DNA from: Lachnospiraceae bacterium
GTDB taxonomy: Bacteria > Bacillota > Clostridia > Lachnospirales > Lachnospiraceae
Direction: 5' to 3'
DNA: 49,916 nt
Assembly: GCA_022769625.1 (NCBI GenBank)
Contig: JALEJP010000046.1
Coordinates: 1 to 49,916, forward strand
Below are positions 36,071 through 44,947 of the stretch, piece after piece. The notes beneath the pieces were generated by a model. The model worked only from the letters and a program-made list of their open reading frames with translations, was not told the origin of the DNA and searched no databases. The position numbers were made by a program, and so were the translations under genes. The number at the start of each line of letters is the position of its first letter. Position 1 is the stretch's first letter.

Positions 36071-36721
36071 TTATGCGATGTATACATACATCAAAATGAA
36101 ATGACAGGCACTTCCCGCCATAACGAACAGGTGGAAAATTTCGTGAGAGCCGAAATTTTTGTGCTTTGCATCAAAAATCGGCACCTTAAGTGCATAAATA
36201 ATACCGCCTACCGTGTAGATGATACCTCCAGCCAGCAGCCAGCCGAAAGCTGCCGGAGACAAAGAGTTTACGATCTGTGTAAAGGCCAGAACACATACCC
36301 AGCCCATTCCGATATAGAGCACCGATGAAAACCACTTGGGACAGGTGATCCAGCATATTTTTACCGCGATCCCGATGATTGCAATGGCCCATACAAGTGC
36401 AAGGAGAAAATAGCCTGCGGGACCTTTCAGTACAAGCATGCAGATGGGTGTATAGCTTCCGGCAATCAGGACGAAAATCATACAGTGGTCAATCTTTCGC
36501 AGAATACGGTTTGTCTTTTCGGAAAGATCCAGGGTATGGTAAATCGTGCTGGCTGCGTATAGAAGGATCATACTTATCATGAAAATACTCAGTGAAATGA
36601 CGTGAATCTTATCCGGTTCATGGAGTGCTTTGATGATAAGTGGTGTTGCTGCGAACATTGCCATAAGCATTCCGATGAAATGAGTGATCGCGCTTCCGGG
36701 ATCTTTGATTTTTTCTAACAT
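36071..36721 (-). CDS. Hemolysin III family membrane protein
   Basis: A 216-residue seven-helix membrane protein of the hemolysin III/PAQR superfamily. The conserved metal-binding elements are present: S-x3-H in ASTIYHT, D-H in KIDHCMIFVLIAGSYTP, and H-x3-H in SHEIFHLF near the C-terminus. Bacterial members are linked to membrane homeostasis; true haemolysis is not established for most. AGGAGGG precedes the ATG. A TATAAT on the minus strand at 36852-36857 may be its -10. Confidence 0.88.
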   Translation of the reverse strand: MLEKIKDPGSAITHFIGMLMAMFAATPLIIKALHEPDKIHVISLSIFMISMILLYAASTIYHTLDLSEKTNRILRKIDHCMIFVLIAGSYTPICMLVLKGPAGYFLLALVWAIAIIGIAVKICWITCPKWFSSVLYIGMGWVCVLAFTQIVNSLSPAAFGWLLAGGIIYTVGGIIYALKVPIFDAKHKNFGSHEIFHLFVMAGSACHFILMYVYIA

Positions 36722-37027
36722 GAGAATTCCCTCCTGTCTTTATAGATCATGATGTCGTCTGCAAAATGATAGATTTCGAGCGACAGAATCACAAGATGAA
36801 ACATTAATAAATCGACATGTAGTTTTTAATACTATGTGTAGATGTATCTATATTATACCTGTTTGAAGAGAAAAGCAAGAGAAAATTTTTATGACTTTCC
36901 GGTTTCATCTGTAAAGCGCTGTGCCGGTTTTGTGGGAGGATTACCTGGATTGTGGAAATTTGCCAGCGGACATTGTATTTTTGACCTGTTTCATATATAA
37001 TCAGGTTAATGGTGAGAGGAGGATATT
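36722..37027. other. Divergent intergenic region (hemolysin III / XpaC)
   Basis: About 305 bases with no gene. It holds a probable minus-strand -10 (TATAAT, 36852-36857) for hemolysin III with only a weak -35, and the plus-strand XpaC promoter at 36973-37001. The middle is AT-rich and I see no riboswitch or repeat in it. Confidence 0.6.
36973..37001 (+). promoter_or_regulatory. SigmaA promoter of the xpaC-telA operon
   Basis: TTGTAT (36973-36978) and TATAAT (36996-37001) with a 17-base spacer, 27 bases before the XpaC-like start. TTGACC at 36982 is too close to the -10. Confidence 0.7.
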
Positions 37028-38314
37028 ATGGCAAAAGAAGACTGGGGAAACCTTGGAGAGGAGATCAAAAATCTGGTTGAGTCTGCCATAGACAGTAAGG
37101 ATTATCAGACATTGAATAAATCATTGGAAAAAACAGTAAACAGCGCGTTAAACAGTGTGGAGGAAAGCTTAAGGCGCTCTGGAGTGACGTATCGTCAGCC
37201 GCAGAACCGGCAGAGAACCAGAGATCGTACGTACCGAAGCAGCGATGCACAGGAGCCCTGGAGAGGCAGGAGTACACAGCCGCCCAAAGTGGTAAAAAAC
37301 ACACCGATTTACAGTTCTACCTTTGGACTTCAGGGAGCAGGGATTGCTTTTTCCATTATCGGGTGGCTGCTGACCGGAGGACTTGGGCTTGCAATACTGA
37401 TTCTGCTTCTGGTTGCATTTCTGACCGGGAGTATGGGATTTGGATACAGCTTAAGTATCGGGATCATGGCACCCTTGCTTTTGGGCAGCGGTCTGCTGAC
37501 CTGGAGAGGGATGACACTGCTTGGACGTCTCAAACGGTTCCGCGCATATGTCAGACAGCTTGGAGGAAGAGGTTACTGTTCCGTCAGGGAGCTGGCAGAG
37601 AGCATCGGGAAAACCGAGAGCTATGTGCGCAAGGATCTGCGTATGATGATTCAGAAGAGAATGTTTCGTCAGGGGCGTCTGGACAAAGCAGGGAGCTGTC
37701 TGATTGTCACGGATGAGGCATGGGGGCAGTATCTGGAGGCAGAAAAACAGTATGCGCTGCGGGAAGAGGAGCAAAAGAGGATTCAACAGATGCGTCAGGC
37801 AGAGGAAAGACAAATAAACCAGAAAATGGAGAGCGTACCGGATGATGTGAAACAGGTGATTGCCCAGGGACGCGCTTATCTTGACCGGATACGGGAAAGT
37901 AATGAGGCGATTCCGGGAAAAGAAATATCTGCCAAGATATCACGCATGGAGCTGGTTGTGGAGAAGATTCTGGACCGTGTACAGAACCATCCGGAGTTAA
38001 TCGGAGATTTGAGCAAATTTATGGAATATTATCTGCCAACCACAGTGAAACTGCTGGGTGCTTATGAAGAACTGGATGCGCAGCCCGTCCAGGGAAGCAA
38101 TATCATAAACTCAAAACGGGAAATTGAAAGTTCACTGGATACCATCAATCAGGCTTTTGAAAATCTGCTGGATGGATTTTTCCAGGACACAGCCTGGGAT
38201 ATCTCCTCTGATATTTCCGTCCTTCAGATGATGCTTGCCCAGGAGGGACTGACAGAGGACGGACTCAGGACAGGGGCGTTTGAAACACAAAAGGATTTGA
38301 CAGGAGGAAGATGA
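37028..38314 (+). CDS. XpaC-like protein (5-bromo-4-chloroindolyl phosphate hydrolysis family)
   Basis: A 428-residue protein. The N-terminal 70 residues are helical with a basic tail, two membrane helices lie at about 99-150 (GLQGAGIAFSIIGWLLTGG and the next segment), then a winged-helix-like module (CSVRELAESIGKTESYVRKDL, about 182-225), a coiled coil around 240-275 (EKQYALREEEQKRIQQ), and an XpaC domain. Despite the name, no hydrolase function is established. It overlaps telA by a few bases, the usual pairing, so the two probably act as one membrane complex. Confidence 0.85.
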   Translation: MAKEDWGNLGEEIKNLVESAIDSKDYQTLNKSLEKTVNSALNSVEESLRRSGVTYRQPQNRQRTRDRTYRSSDAQEPWRGRSTQPPKVVKNTPIYSSTFGLQGAGIAFSIIGWLLTGGLGLAILILLLVAFLTGSMGFGYSLSIGIMAPLLLGSGLLTWRGMTLLGRLKRFRAYVRQLGGRGYCSVRELAESIGKTESYVRKDLRMMIQKRMFRQGRLDKAGSCLIVTDEAWGQYLEAEKQYALREEEQKRIQQMRQAEERQINQKMESVPDDVKQVIAQGRAYLDRIRESNEAIPGKEISAKISRMELVVEKILDRVQNHPELIGDLSKFMEYYLPTTVKLLGAYEELDAQPVQGSNIINSKREIESSLDTINQAFENLLDGFFQDTAWDISSDISVLQMMLAQEGLTEDGLRTGAFETQKDLTGGR

Positions 38315-39480
38315 TGAGCGAAGAGTTTAAGGGATTTGAAGATTTGGGTGAGGCACCGGCACCGACTCTCACACTGGATCCGTTTCAGATGGATACAAAA
38401 GAAGAGGTGGCTTCCGTGGAGCAGGCCAGGCCTGCAGAAAAACCTGTTTTTGATGACAGTATGCTGACGGATGCGGAAAAAAAGATGGTGGATGATTTTG
38501 CAAAGCAGATCGATCTGCATAATTCGGCAGCGATTCTGCAGTATGGTGCCGGAGCACAGAAAAAGATGGCGGATTTCTCGGAGTCGGCCCTTGAAAATGT
38601 GCGGACGAAGGATCTTGGCGAGGTGGGAGATATGCTCTCCAGTGTGGTGACAGAGCTGAAAAGCTTTGATACCGAGGAGGAAGAAAAGGGATTTCTAGGA
38701 CTCTTCCGGAAATCTGCTAACAAGATGACTGCCATGAAAGCAAAATATGAGAAGGCGGAGACGAATGTCAGCAAAATCTGCAAAGTACTGGAAAATCATC
38801 AGGTTCAGCTTATGAAAGATGTGGCAGTGCTGGATAAGATGTATGAGCTGAACAAGACATATTTTAAAGAGCTTTCCATGTACATTCTGGCAGGGAAAAA
38901 AAAGCTGGCTTATGTGCGTGATACGGAGCTTCCGGCTCTGATAAAGAAAGCTCAGGAAAGCGGCCTGCCGGAGGATGCACAGGCGGCGAGAGATCTGGAT
39001 GCACTGTGCGGACGTTTTGAAAAAAAACTGCATGATCTGGAACTGACACGTCAGATTTCCCTGCAGACTGCACCGCAGATCCGTCTGGTGCAGGGAAATG
39101 ATACCATGATGGTGGAGAAGATACAGTCTACGGTTGTAAACACGATCCCCCTCTGGAAGAGTCAGATGGTGCTGGCTTTGGGAGTGGCTCATTCCGCAGA
39201 TGCGGCAAAGGCACAGCGCGAGGTGACTGATATGACAAATGAGCTGCTGCGCAAGAATGCGCAGACGCTTAAAATGGCCACTGTAGAGACTGCAAAAGAG
39301 AGCGAACGTGGAATTGTTGATATGGAAACATTAAAGGCGACAAATGAGAGCCTGATCTCTACTCTGGATGAAGTAATGCGCATCCAGCAGGAGGGTCATC
39401 AGAAGAGAATGGAAGCGGAGGTGGAGATGCAGAAAATTGAAGATGAATTAAAGCAGAAACTGCTTCAGATTCGAAGATAG
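38314..39480 (+). CDS. TelA-family protein (toxic anion resistance, KlaA)
   Basis: A 388-residue, mostly helical soluble protein of the TelA family, named for tellurite resistance but with wider envelope-stress roles. Family segments are GAGAQKKMADFSESAL, the GFLGLFRKSANKMTAMKAKYEKAE region, and LRLVQGN-type IRLVQGNDTMMVEKIQ. The start lies within ATGATGAGC: 38314 gives better spacing to AGGAGG than 38311. The stop of xpaC overlaps the start, so translation is coupled. Confidence 0.88.
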   Translation: MSEEFKGFEDLGEAPAPTLTLDPFQMDTKEEVASVEQARPAEKPVFDDSMLTDAEKKMVDDFAKQIDLHNSAAILQYGAGAQKKMADFSESALENVRTKDLGEVGDMLSSVVTELKSFDTEEEEKGFLGLFRKSANKMTAMKAKYEKAETNVSKICKVLENHQVQLMKDVAVLDKMYELNKTYFKELSMYILAGKKKLAYVRDTELPALIKKAQESGLPEDAQAARDLDALCGRFEKKLHDLELTRQISLQTAPQIRLVQGNDTMMVEKIQSTVVNTIPLWKSQMVLALGVAHSADAAKAQREVTDMTNELLRKNAQTLKMATVETAKESERGIVDMETLKATNESLISTLDEVMRIQQEGHQKRMEAEVEMQKIEDELKQKLLQIRR

Positions 39481-39521
39481 AAGTTCAGATCACGGATTTT
39501 ATGATGTATGGGGGAAAGAAC

Positions 39522-42500
39522 ATGAAAAGAAAAACAAAGAGATGGATTTGCAGCTTTCTGACGGTTGGGCTTGTTTTAACCGGCATGGTGCCGGCACAGG
39601 CATACACAAAGCCACAGGAAGCAGAGGAAATATTGCAGGGGGGCTATGCCAAAGACGAGCAGGCCTATCAGATTTATCCGATTCCACAGTCTGTGGACTA
39701 TGAGCCCGGAGAGTTCCAGATCACGCAGGAAGTAAACATCGTGTGTGAGGATGGGATTGACACCTATACCAAAGCATTTCTGGAAGAGATACTGGAAAAA
39801 TACGGAAGAACCGTTACCGAGTCTTCTTCTGCGGTCTCCGGAAAAAGCAACATCCTTCTTGGAACCGATGGAAGTGACCAGGCAGCAGTGCAGTGGAGTG
39901 CCCTGCACAGCAGCATAGAGGATGATCAGCTGTTTGATCGCACGGATGCCTATTTTCTGGATGCGGAAAATGGAGATGTGGCTATCATCGGAAAGGATAC
40001 CGATGCGGTCTATTGCGGACTTGCCACTCTGCAGATGATGTTTTCTTCCTTTGCGGGTGACCGGTTTCTGAATGTGGAAATCGAAGATTATGCGGACATG
40101 GCAGTGCGCGGTTTTATTGAAGGGTTTTACGGGGGCTGGGATTATCCGTCAAGAGAGAGCCTGATGCGTTTTGCCAGGGATTTTAAGATGAATACCTATG
40201 TCTATGCGTCAAAGACGGATCCTTATCATACCAGCGGTACCCTGTATCCGCAGTCTCAGATTAATCAGATCCGGGAACTGGTGAAGGTTGGGAAGGAGAC
40301 AAAGGTTGAATACGCATGGTCCATGCATCTTTCCTGGTTCTTCAGCAGCCTTCAGAATTTGACGGTAGGTTCCGATGCCTACAATACCGCATTTGAAGCA
40401 AACTATACAAAGCTGATCGCAAAATTCCAGCAGCTTTACGATGCAGGTGTCCGGAAATTCGATATTCTGAATGATGATTTCGGCGCCGGAAGCCATGCGG
40501 AGGTAGTGCGCCTGTTAAATAAAATTGACGAAGAATTCCTGCAGCCAAAGGGCTGCGAGAGAATGAGTTACTGTCCGCAGGGATACAATCAGGCGTGGAG
40601 CGGTGACGGAAGTGAGCTGGCAGCTTTAAAGAATTTGAGTGAAAATATAGATATCTACTGGACCGGTTCGGACGTAAATTCTCCGATCACTCAGGAGACC
40701 GTTGATTTTCTCAGAAGCAGGACCAATCATGAGCCTGTATTCTGGTTGAATTATCCGGTCAATGAGCATGGACCTTCCGGTATTTATCTTGGCGATATTA
40801 CACATTATGCGAGAGACGGGGTGACAGGCCTGGCGGGAGCAGTGTCCAATCCTTCCCGTTTTGCAGAAGCGAACAAGGTGGGACTTTTCCAGCTTGCCGC
40901 ACTTTTCTGGAACAATGACAATTATCTGGAGCATGCGCAGGAGATCTGGGAGGAATCCTTTAAATATCTTCAGCCGGAGGTGTACGATGCCTATCTGACG
41001 ATTGCAGGAAATGTGTCCAACTGTCCGGGTTCCGGCCGTGTGCCTGCAGGTTTTCCGGAGTCGGAATATCTGAAAGACAGTCTGAATCAGGTAAGCGCAG
41101 CATTGGATGCAGGTCAGGAAATCGGAAAAATGGATGAGACGCAGGAACTGCTGAATGAATTTGCCCATATCCAGTCTGCAGTTTCCGGTTTCCGTCAGAA
41201 ATGCTCCAATACCAATCTGATATCCGAACTGGATCCGTGGCTGAACTCTTTAAATGATGTGGCAGCTGCCGGAGAATCTGCTCTGCGTTCCGTTATCGCA
41301 ATTCAGAATGGAGACGCGAATGCATCCTGGAAGGAGCTTGGAACAGCCAGCAAGGCAATGGATACGTATGATACCTATCCGACTTACAGCGGCTCCGCCA
41401 AATCGGCTCTTTCCGGCAGCAAATATCTGGTTCCTTTTGTAAACAGGATGATCACTGCGGCCAAAAATATGCTGACGCCATATCTGAACCCTTCTTCCAA
41501 AGAGTTTACACCGTCTCTTTATGCCGTACTGGGTGGGCAGACAAAGTCTGATGACAGTGAATCTGCAAAAATCTTTGACGGGGATGAGACAACGTATGGA
41601 AGTTATCAGGTTATTCAGCAACAGGGTGATTACTTTGGTGTGGATCTGGGAAGAGTGCTTCCGGTACATTCCATTTCCATTCTTCAGGGAAAGACCGATA
41701 CCGACCATGATTATTTCCATAATGGATGCCTGGAATACTCAAAAGACGGAGAACACTGGACGACCATAGCGGAAAATGTGGATGCGCACAAGATGAGCAT
41801 CAGCGATATTTCGATTCAGGCACGTTTTATCCGTCTGCGTCTTACCAAAACAGGAACGGCTTCCAAACCGGATTACTGGACGTTTATCCGTGAGTTTGCG
41901 GTAAATCAGGAAAAAGAGGATGATTTCGGCGTAATCGGAAGTGCTAAGGAACGAGAAGCAACTGTTACGATGGAGGACAAAACTTATACCATGAGTCCGG
42001 TAAAGGTACAGCTTGCCTCCGGTGAATATATTGGTATTAAGATGAAGGAACTGACCGGTATCGCCGGTGTGGAATGTACGGTTGTACAGGGGATGTCTGG
42101 ACTGAAGCTTCAGTATTCCGAAAACGGTGCAGTATGGAAGGATGCACCGGCAGATTTCTCCGGTGAAAGTGCACGCTATGTGAGGATTTGGAACACCGGC
42201 CAGACCACAAAGGATATTCAGATTGAAAAACTGGCGGTTACCGTCACAAATGTTGCCATCCATCCGTCTGTCATCGAGTCCAGTTTTGCTCAGTTAAAGG
42301 AAGGCAGCTGGGAAAATCTTTTTGATGGGAATACGGCAACCTATGCATGGACCAATACTGCTCAGAAAACAGGTCAGTACATTCTGGTTGATCTGGGAGC
42401 AACGGCACCGGTTTACGATATCCAGATTACCACAGAGGATGGCAATCCGCGTTTTTACAATGCAAAAATTCAGGTTTCCACAGACAAGACAAACTGGGAA

Positions 42501-44768
42501 GATATCGCGGAAGTTGTGGATGGCGGGAAAGATGCTGTCAGAGAAAACATTTTCTACCGCATAAAAAAGAATCTGGAAGGAAAACAGGTACGTTATCTGA
42601 AGATCCTGATCACGGGAGATACCGGTTATTATCTGAAGATCTGTGATATCGATATCAATAAAACGGTACAGTCTGAGAATGCGCAGATCAGCGGCAATGT
42701 AAACGGTGATTTTGAAAAGATGACAGATGGAAGCATTTCCACGGTATTTACTGCTTCCGATCTCTCAGACGGAACTGCTTTTATCGAGTATAAGATTACC
42801 GAAAATACGCGTATGGATTCCGTAACCTTCCTGCAGGATGCATCAGAGATCACAGGTGCGCAGGTATCTGCCGAGATCTACAATGGATCTGCAGTTGAGA
42901 CGAGAGTGCTTGGAATACTGGATGCAGGGAGCAAGACCTTTGCCCTGAATCCACAGGAGGATGTGCTCTCCTTTAAGATTGTGTGGCCGGAGGGCACACG
43001 GCCGGTTATTTATGAGATTATTACAGCAGCAAAGACGGATGCAGGAGAGGAAGGGGAAGAAACGGTATTCCCATCCGGAAAACAGGTTTACCGTCTTGCA
43101 AAGGAGAATTTTACCGCAGTAACGGTTCCTTATGGAACAGAGATGAAGGATATTTCCCTTCCGGATGAGATGGAAGTCACGTATGGCGACGGCAGCACAG
43201 AGACTCTGGGGCTGTCCTGGAAGAGTGCAGAGTATCAGGCATATCGTGCCGGAAGCTATGTGTTGAAGGGATATCCGATGATGCCGGACGGTTCTTACAA
43301 TCATGCCGGTCTGTATGTGCAGCTGGATGTAACCGTGGAGGAAAACACAGAGGGTGAGGATCGATTCCCGGATGTGGACAACGGAAATCTTGTGTTGAAC
43401 GGAAAAGTAACAGAGTCCGGAAGTGGGCTTCATCCGGTTGAGAATGCGGTGGATGGAGATGCAGAAACCAGATGGGAAGGAAATACCATCAAGGGAGGTG
43501 CAGCGACTACGACCTCATGGATTGCCGCAGATCTTGGTTCGGGAAAGAAAATCAGCGTTCATACGATAAAAGTAAGCTTTTATCTGAAAACCTATGCAAC
43601 GGATTATGATGTACAGGTATCTGATAACGGGGATGACTGGGTAACCGTTGAGACCGTGCAGAATGAGGATGGAGACACCAGAGACCTGATCAATGAAATT
43701 GTTCTGGAGGAGCCTGCAGAAGGACGTTATATCAGACTTTTCTTCCGCAGCATGAATGCCAATGCTGCAGGCAACGCTGTTGGTATCCGTGAACTTGAGG
43801 TGATCGGAAGCCGAAGCAGCCAGGTTGAACCGCCAGAGCCTCCGGTTTTAGAGTGCAGCTGCAGGATTGAAAATCTGGTATTTGATGATATTGCAGTCCG
43901 GATTCCGGCAGATGACTCCAGTGCATCAGCAGAGCTGAAAGCCAGTGCAGAGCTTGCAGGAGGCTGTGAGGTAGATGGACATGCAGGCAGTAAGATTACC
44001 TGTTCCTATCGGATTCTGGAAGATCTGAATCAGGTTGGAAGCTTAAACGGCAATGTCCTCACGGTTGCAAAGAACGGTGTGATGAAAATCCAGGTGACGG
44101 CAAAAGCAGAAGGTACCGACGCAGCTGAGGTGACAAAGACGGCAGTGGTTACGGTTACAAAAGAAATCAAGGAAGCGGAAACAGAACCGGAAACAGAGAA
44201 AAAGCCTGTTCCAAAACCGGCAGCAGTAACCGGACTGAAGACCGTGTCCAACAAGACAAAGAGCATTCAGCTTTCCTGGAATGCTGTATCCGGTGTACAG
44301 GGTTATCTCGTATCGCGTTATGACACCAAAACAAAGACATGGAAAGATATTGCTGATGTAACAGCAGCAGGCTGTACTGACGCAGGGTTGAAGGCCGCAG
44401 CGGAATATCAGTACCGTGTCCGTGCGTATGTAAAAGATGAAAATACACGTATCGAGGGCCCGTCAAGCGAGATACTCCGGACGGCAACCGCTCCGGTAAA
44501 AACCACGCTTAAGGTGAAAAAGCTTGGAAAAGGCAAGGTAAAACTCAGCTGGAATCGGAAAGCGAATGCAGACGGATTTGAGATTTTCATGAAAACAGGG
44601 AAGAAGGCCTATAAACGTATTCTTTCCAAAGGGAAAAAAGTTACATCCTGCAATAAAAGCGGACTGAAAAAGGGAATTACCTATCAGTTCCGCCTGCGGA
44701 GCTACAAAAAAGTTGCAGGAAAGAAGATATACAGTGAATATTCAAAGGCAGGAAAGGTTAAATTCTAA
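39522..44768 (+). CDS. Secreted GH84 beta-N-acetylglucosaminidase with CBM32, Ig-like and FnIII modules
   Basis: A 1748-residue exported glycosidase. A signal peptide (about 1-28) precedes a GH20b-like domain and the GH84 barrel from about 195 (RGFIEGFYGGWDYPSRESL). The catalytic Asp pair D318-D319 lies in DILNDDFG, as in Clostridium NagJ. Then come F5/8-type (CBM32) modules at about 664-800, 913-1047, a diverged one at 1053-1170 and one at 1288-1430. A Big_4-like Ig domain (1188-1275), a second Ig-like domain (1443-1548) and two FnIII domains end the protein. It should remove terminal beta-GlcNAc from mucin-type or other host glycans. There is no LPxTG or dockerin, so anchoring is unclear. 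ATG 39522 has GGGGGAAAG upstream. Confidence 0.9.
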   Translation: MKRKTKRWICSFLTVGLVLTGMVPAQAYTKPQEAEEILQGGYAKDEQAYQIYPIPQSVDYEPGEFQITQEVNIVCEDGIDTYTKAFLEEILEKYGRTVTESSSAVSGKSNILLGTDGSDQAAVQWSALHSSIEDDQLFDRTDAYFLDAENGDVAIIGKDTDAVYCGLATLQMMFSSFAGDRFLNVEIEDYADMAVRGFIEGFYGGWDYPSRESLMRFARDFKMNTYVYASKTDPYHTSGTLYPQSQINQIRELVKVGKETKVEYAWSMHLSWFFSSLQNLTVGSDAYNTAFEANYTKLIAKFQQLYDAGVRKFDILNDDFGAGSHAEVVRLLNKIDEEFLQPKGCERMSYCPQGYNQAWSGDGSELAALKNLSENIDIYWTGSDVNSPITQETVDFLRSRTNHEPVFWLNYPVNEHGPSGIYLGDITHYARDGVTGLAGAVSNPSRFAEANKVGLFQLAALFWNNDNYLEHAQEIWEESFKYLQPEVYDAYLTIAGNVSNCPGSGRVPAGFPESEYLKDSLNQVSAALDAGQEIGKMDETQELLNEFAHIQSAVSGFRQKCSNTNLISELDPWLNSLNDVAAAGESALRSVIAIQNGDANASWKELGTASKAMDTYDTYPTYSGSAKSALSGSKYLVPFVNRMITAAKNMLTPYLNPSSKEFTPSLYAVLGGQTKSDDSESAKIFDGDETTYGSYQVIQQQGDYFGVDLGRVLPVHSISILQGKTDTDHDYFHNGCLEYSKDGEHWTTIAENVDAHKMSISDISIQARFIRLRLTKTGTASKPDYWTFIREFAVNQEKEDDFGVIGSAKEREATVTMEDKTYTMSPVKVQLASGEYIGIKMKELTGIAGVECTVVQGMSGLKLQYSENGAVWKDAPADFSGESARYVRIWNTGQTTKDIQIEKLAVTVTNVAIHPSVIESSFAQLKEGSWENLFDGNTATYAWTNTAQKTGQYILVDLGATAPVYDIQITTEDGNPRFYNAKIQVSTDKTNWEDIAEVVDGGKDAVRENIFYRIKKNLEGKQVRYLKILITGDTGYYLKICDIDINKTVQSENAQISGNVNGDFEKMTDGSISTVFTASDLSDGTAFIEYKITENTRMDSVTFLQDASEITGAQVSAEIYNGSAVETRVLGILDAGSKTFALNPQEDVLSFKIVWPEGTRPVIYEIITAAKTDAGEEGEETVFPSGKQVYRLAKENFTAVTVPYGTEMKDISLPDEMEVTYGDGSTETLGLSWKSAEYQAYRAGSYVLKGYPMMPDGSYNHAGLYVQLDVTVEENTEGEDRFPDVDNGNLVLNGKVTESGSGLHPVENAVDGDAETRWEGNTIKGGAATTTSWIAADLGSGKKISVHTIKVSFYLKTYATDYDVQVSDNGDDWVTVETVQNEDGDTRDLINEIVLEEPAEGRYIRLFFRSMNANAAGNAVGIRELEVIGSRSSQVEPPEPPVLECSCRIENLVFDDIAVRIPADDSSASAELKASAELAGGCEVDGHAGSKITCSYRILEDLNQVGSLNGNVLTVAKNGVMKIQVTAKAEGTDAAEVTKTAVVTVTKEIKEAETEPETEKKPVPKPAAVTGLKTVSNKTKSIQLSWNAVSGVQGYLVSRYDTKTKTWKDIADVTAAGCTDAGLKAAAEYQYRVRAYVKDENTRIEGPSSEILRTATAPVKTTLKVKKLGKGKVKLSWNRKANADGFEIFMKTGKKAYKRILSKGKKVTSCNKSGLKKGITYQFRLRSYKKVAGKKIYSEYSKAGKVKF

Positions 44769-44777
44769 AGGAAGGGT

Positions 44778-44807
44778 TTGACATCATTGTAAAAACCGTG
44801 TTATGAT
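44778..44807 (+). promoter_or_regulatory. SigmaA promoter between GH84 and DEAD-box genes
   Basis: TTGACA (44778-44783) and TATGAT (44802-44807) with an 18-base spacer, placed 10 bases after the GH84 stop. Confidence 0.7.
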
Positions 44808-44836
44808 GGTCGCTGTGCTGTCATAAAACAAAAGAG

Positions 44837-44888
44837 AAAGGGATACTGCAAGGTACTGTTGTCCGACAGCCATGCAGTATCCCTTTTT
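44837..44888 (+). terminator. Long hairpin terminator/attenuator before the DEAD-box gene
   Basis: AAAGGGATACTGCA (44837-44850) pairs with TGCAGTATCCCTTT (44873-44886), followed by Ts, with an inner CTGT/ACAG stem. It lies about 25 bases downstream of a promoter start point and 60 bases before the helicase gene, so it may end GH84 transcripts, attenuate the helicase, or define a short RNA. Confidence 0.85.
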
Positions 44889-44947
44889 GTCAAAGCGATC
44901 ACGCTTGCACGATAAAAATGATACAGAAACGGAGGAAATTTTTATAA

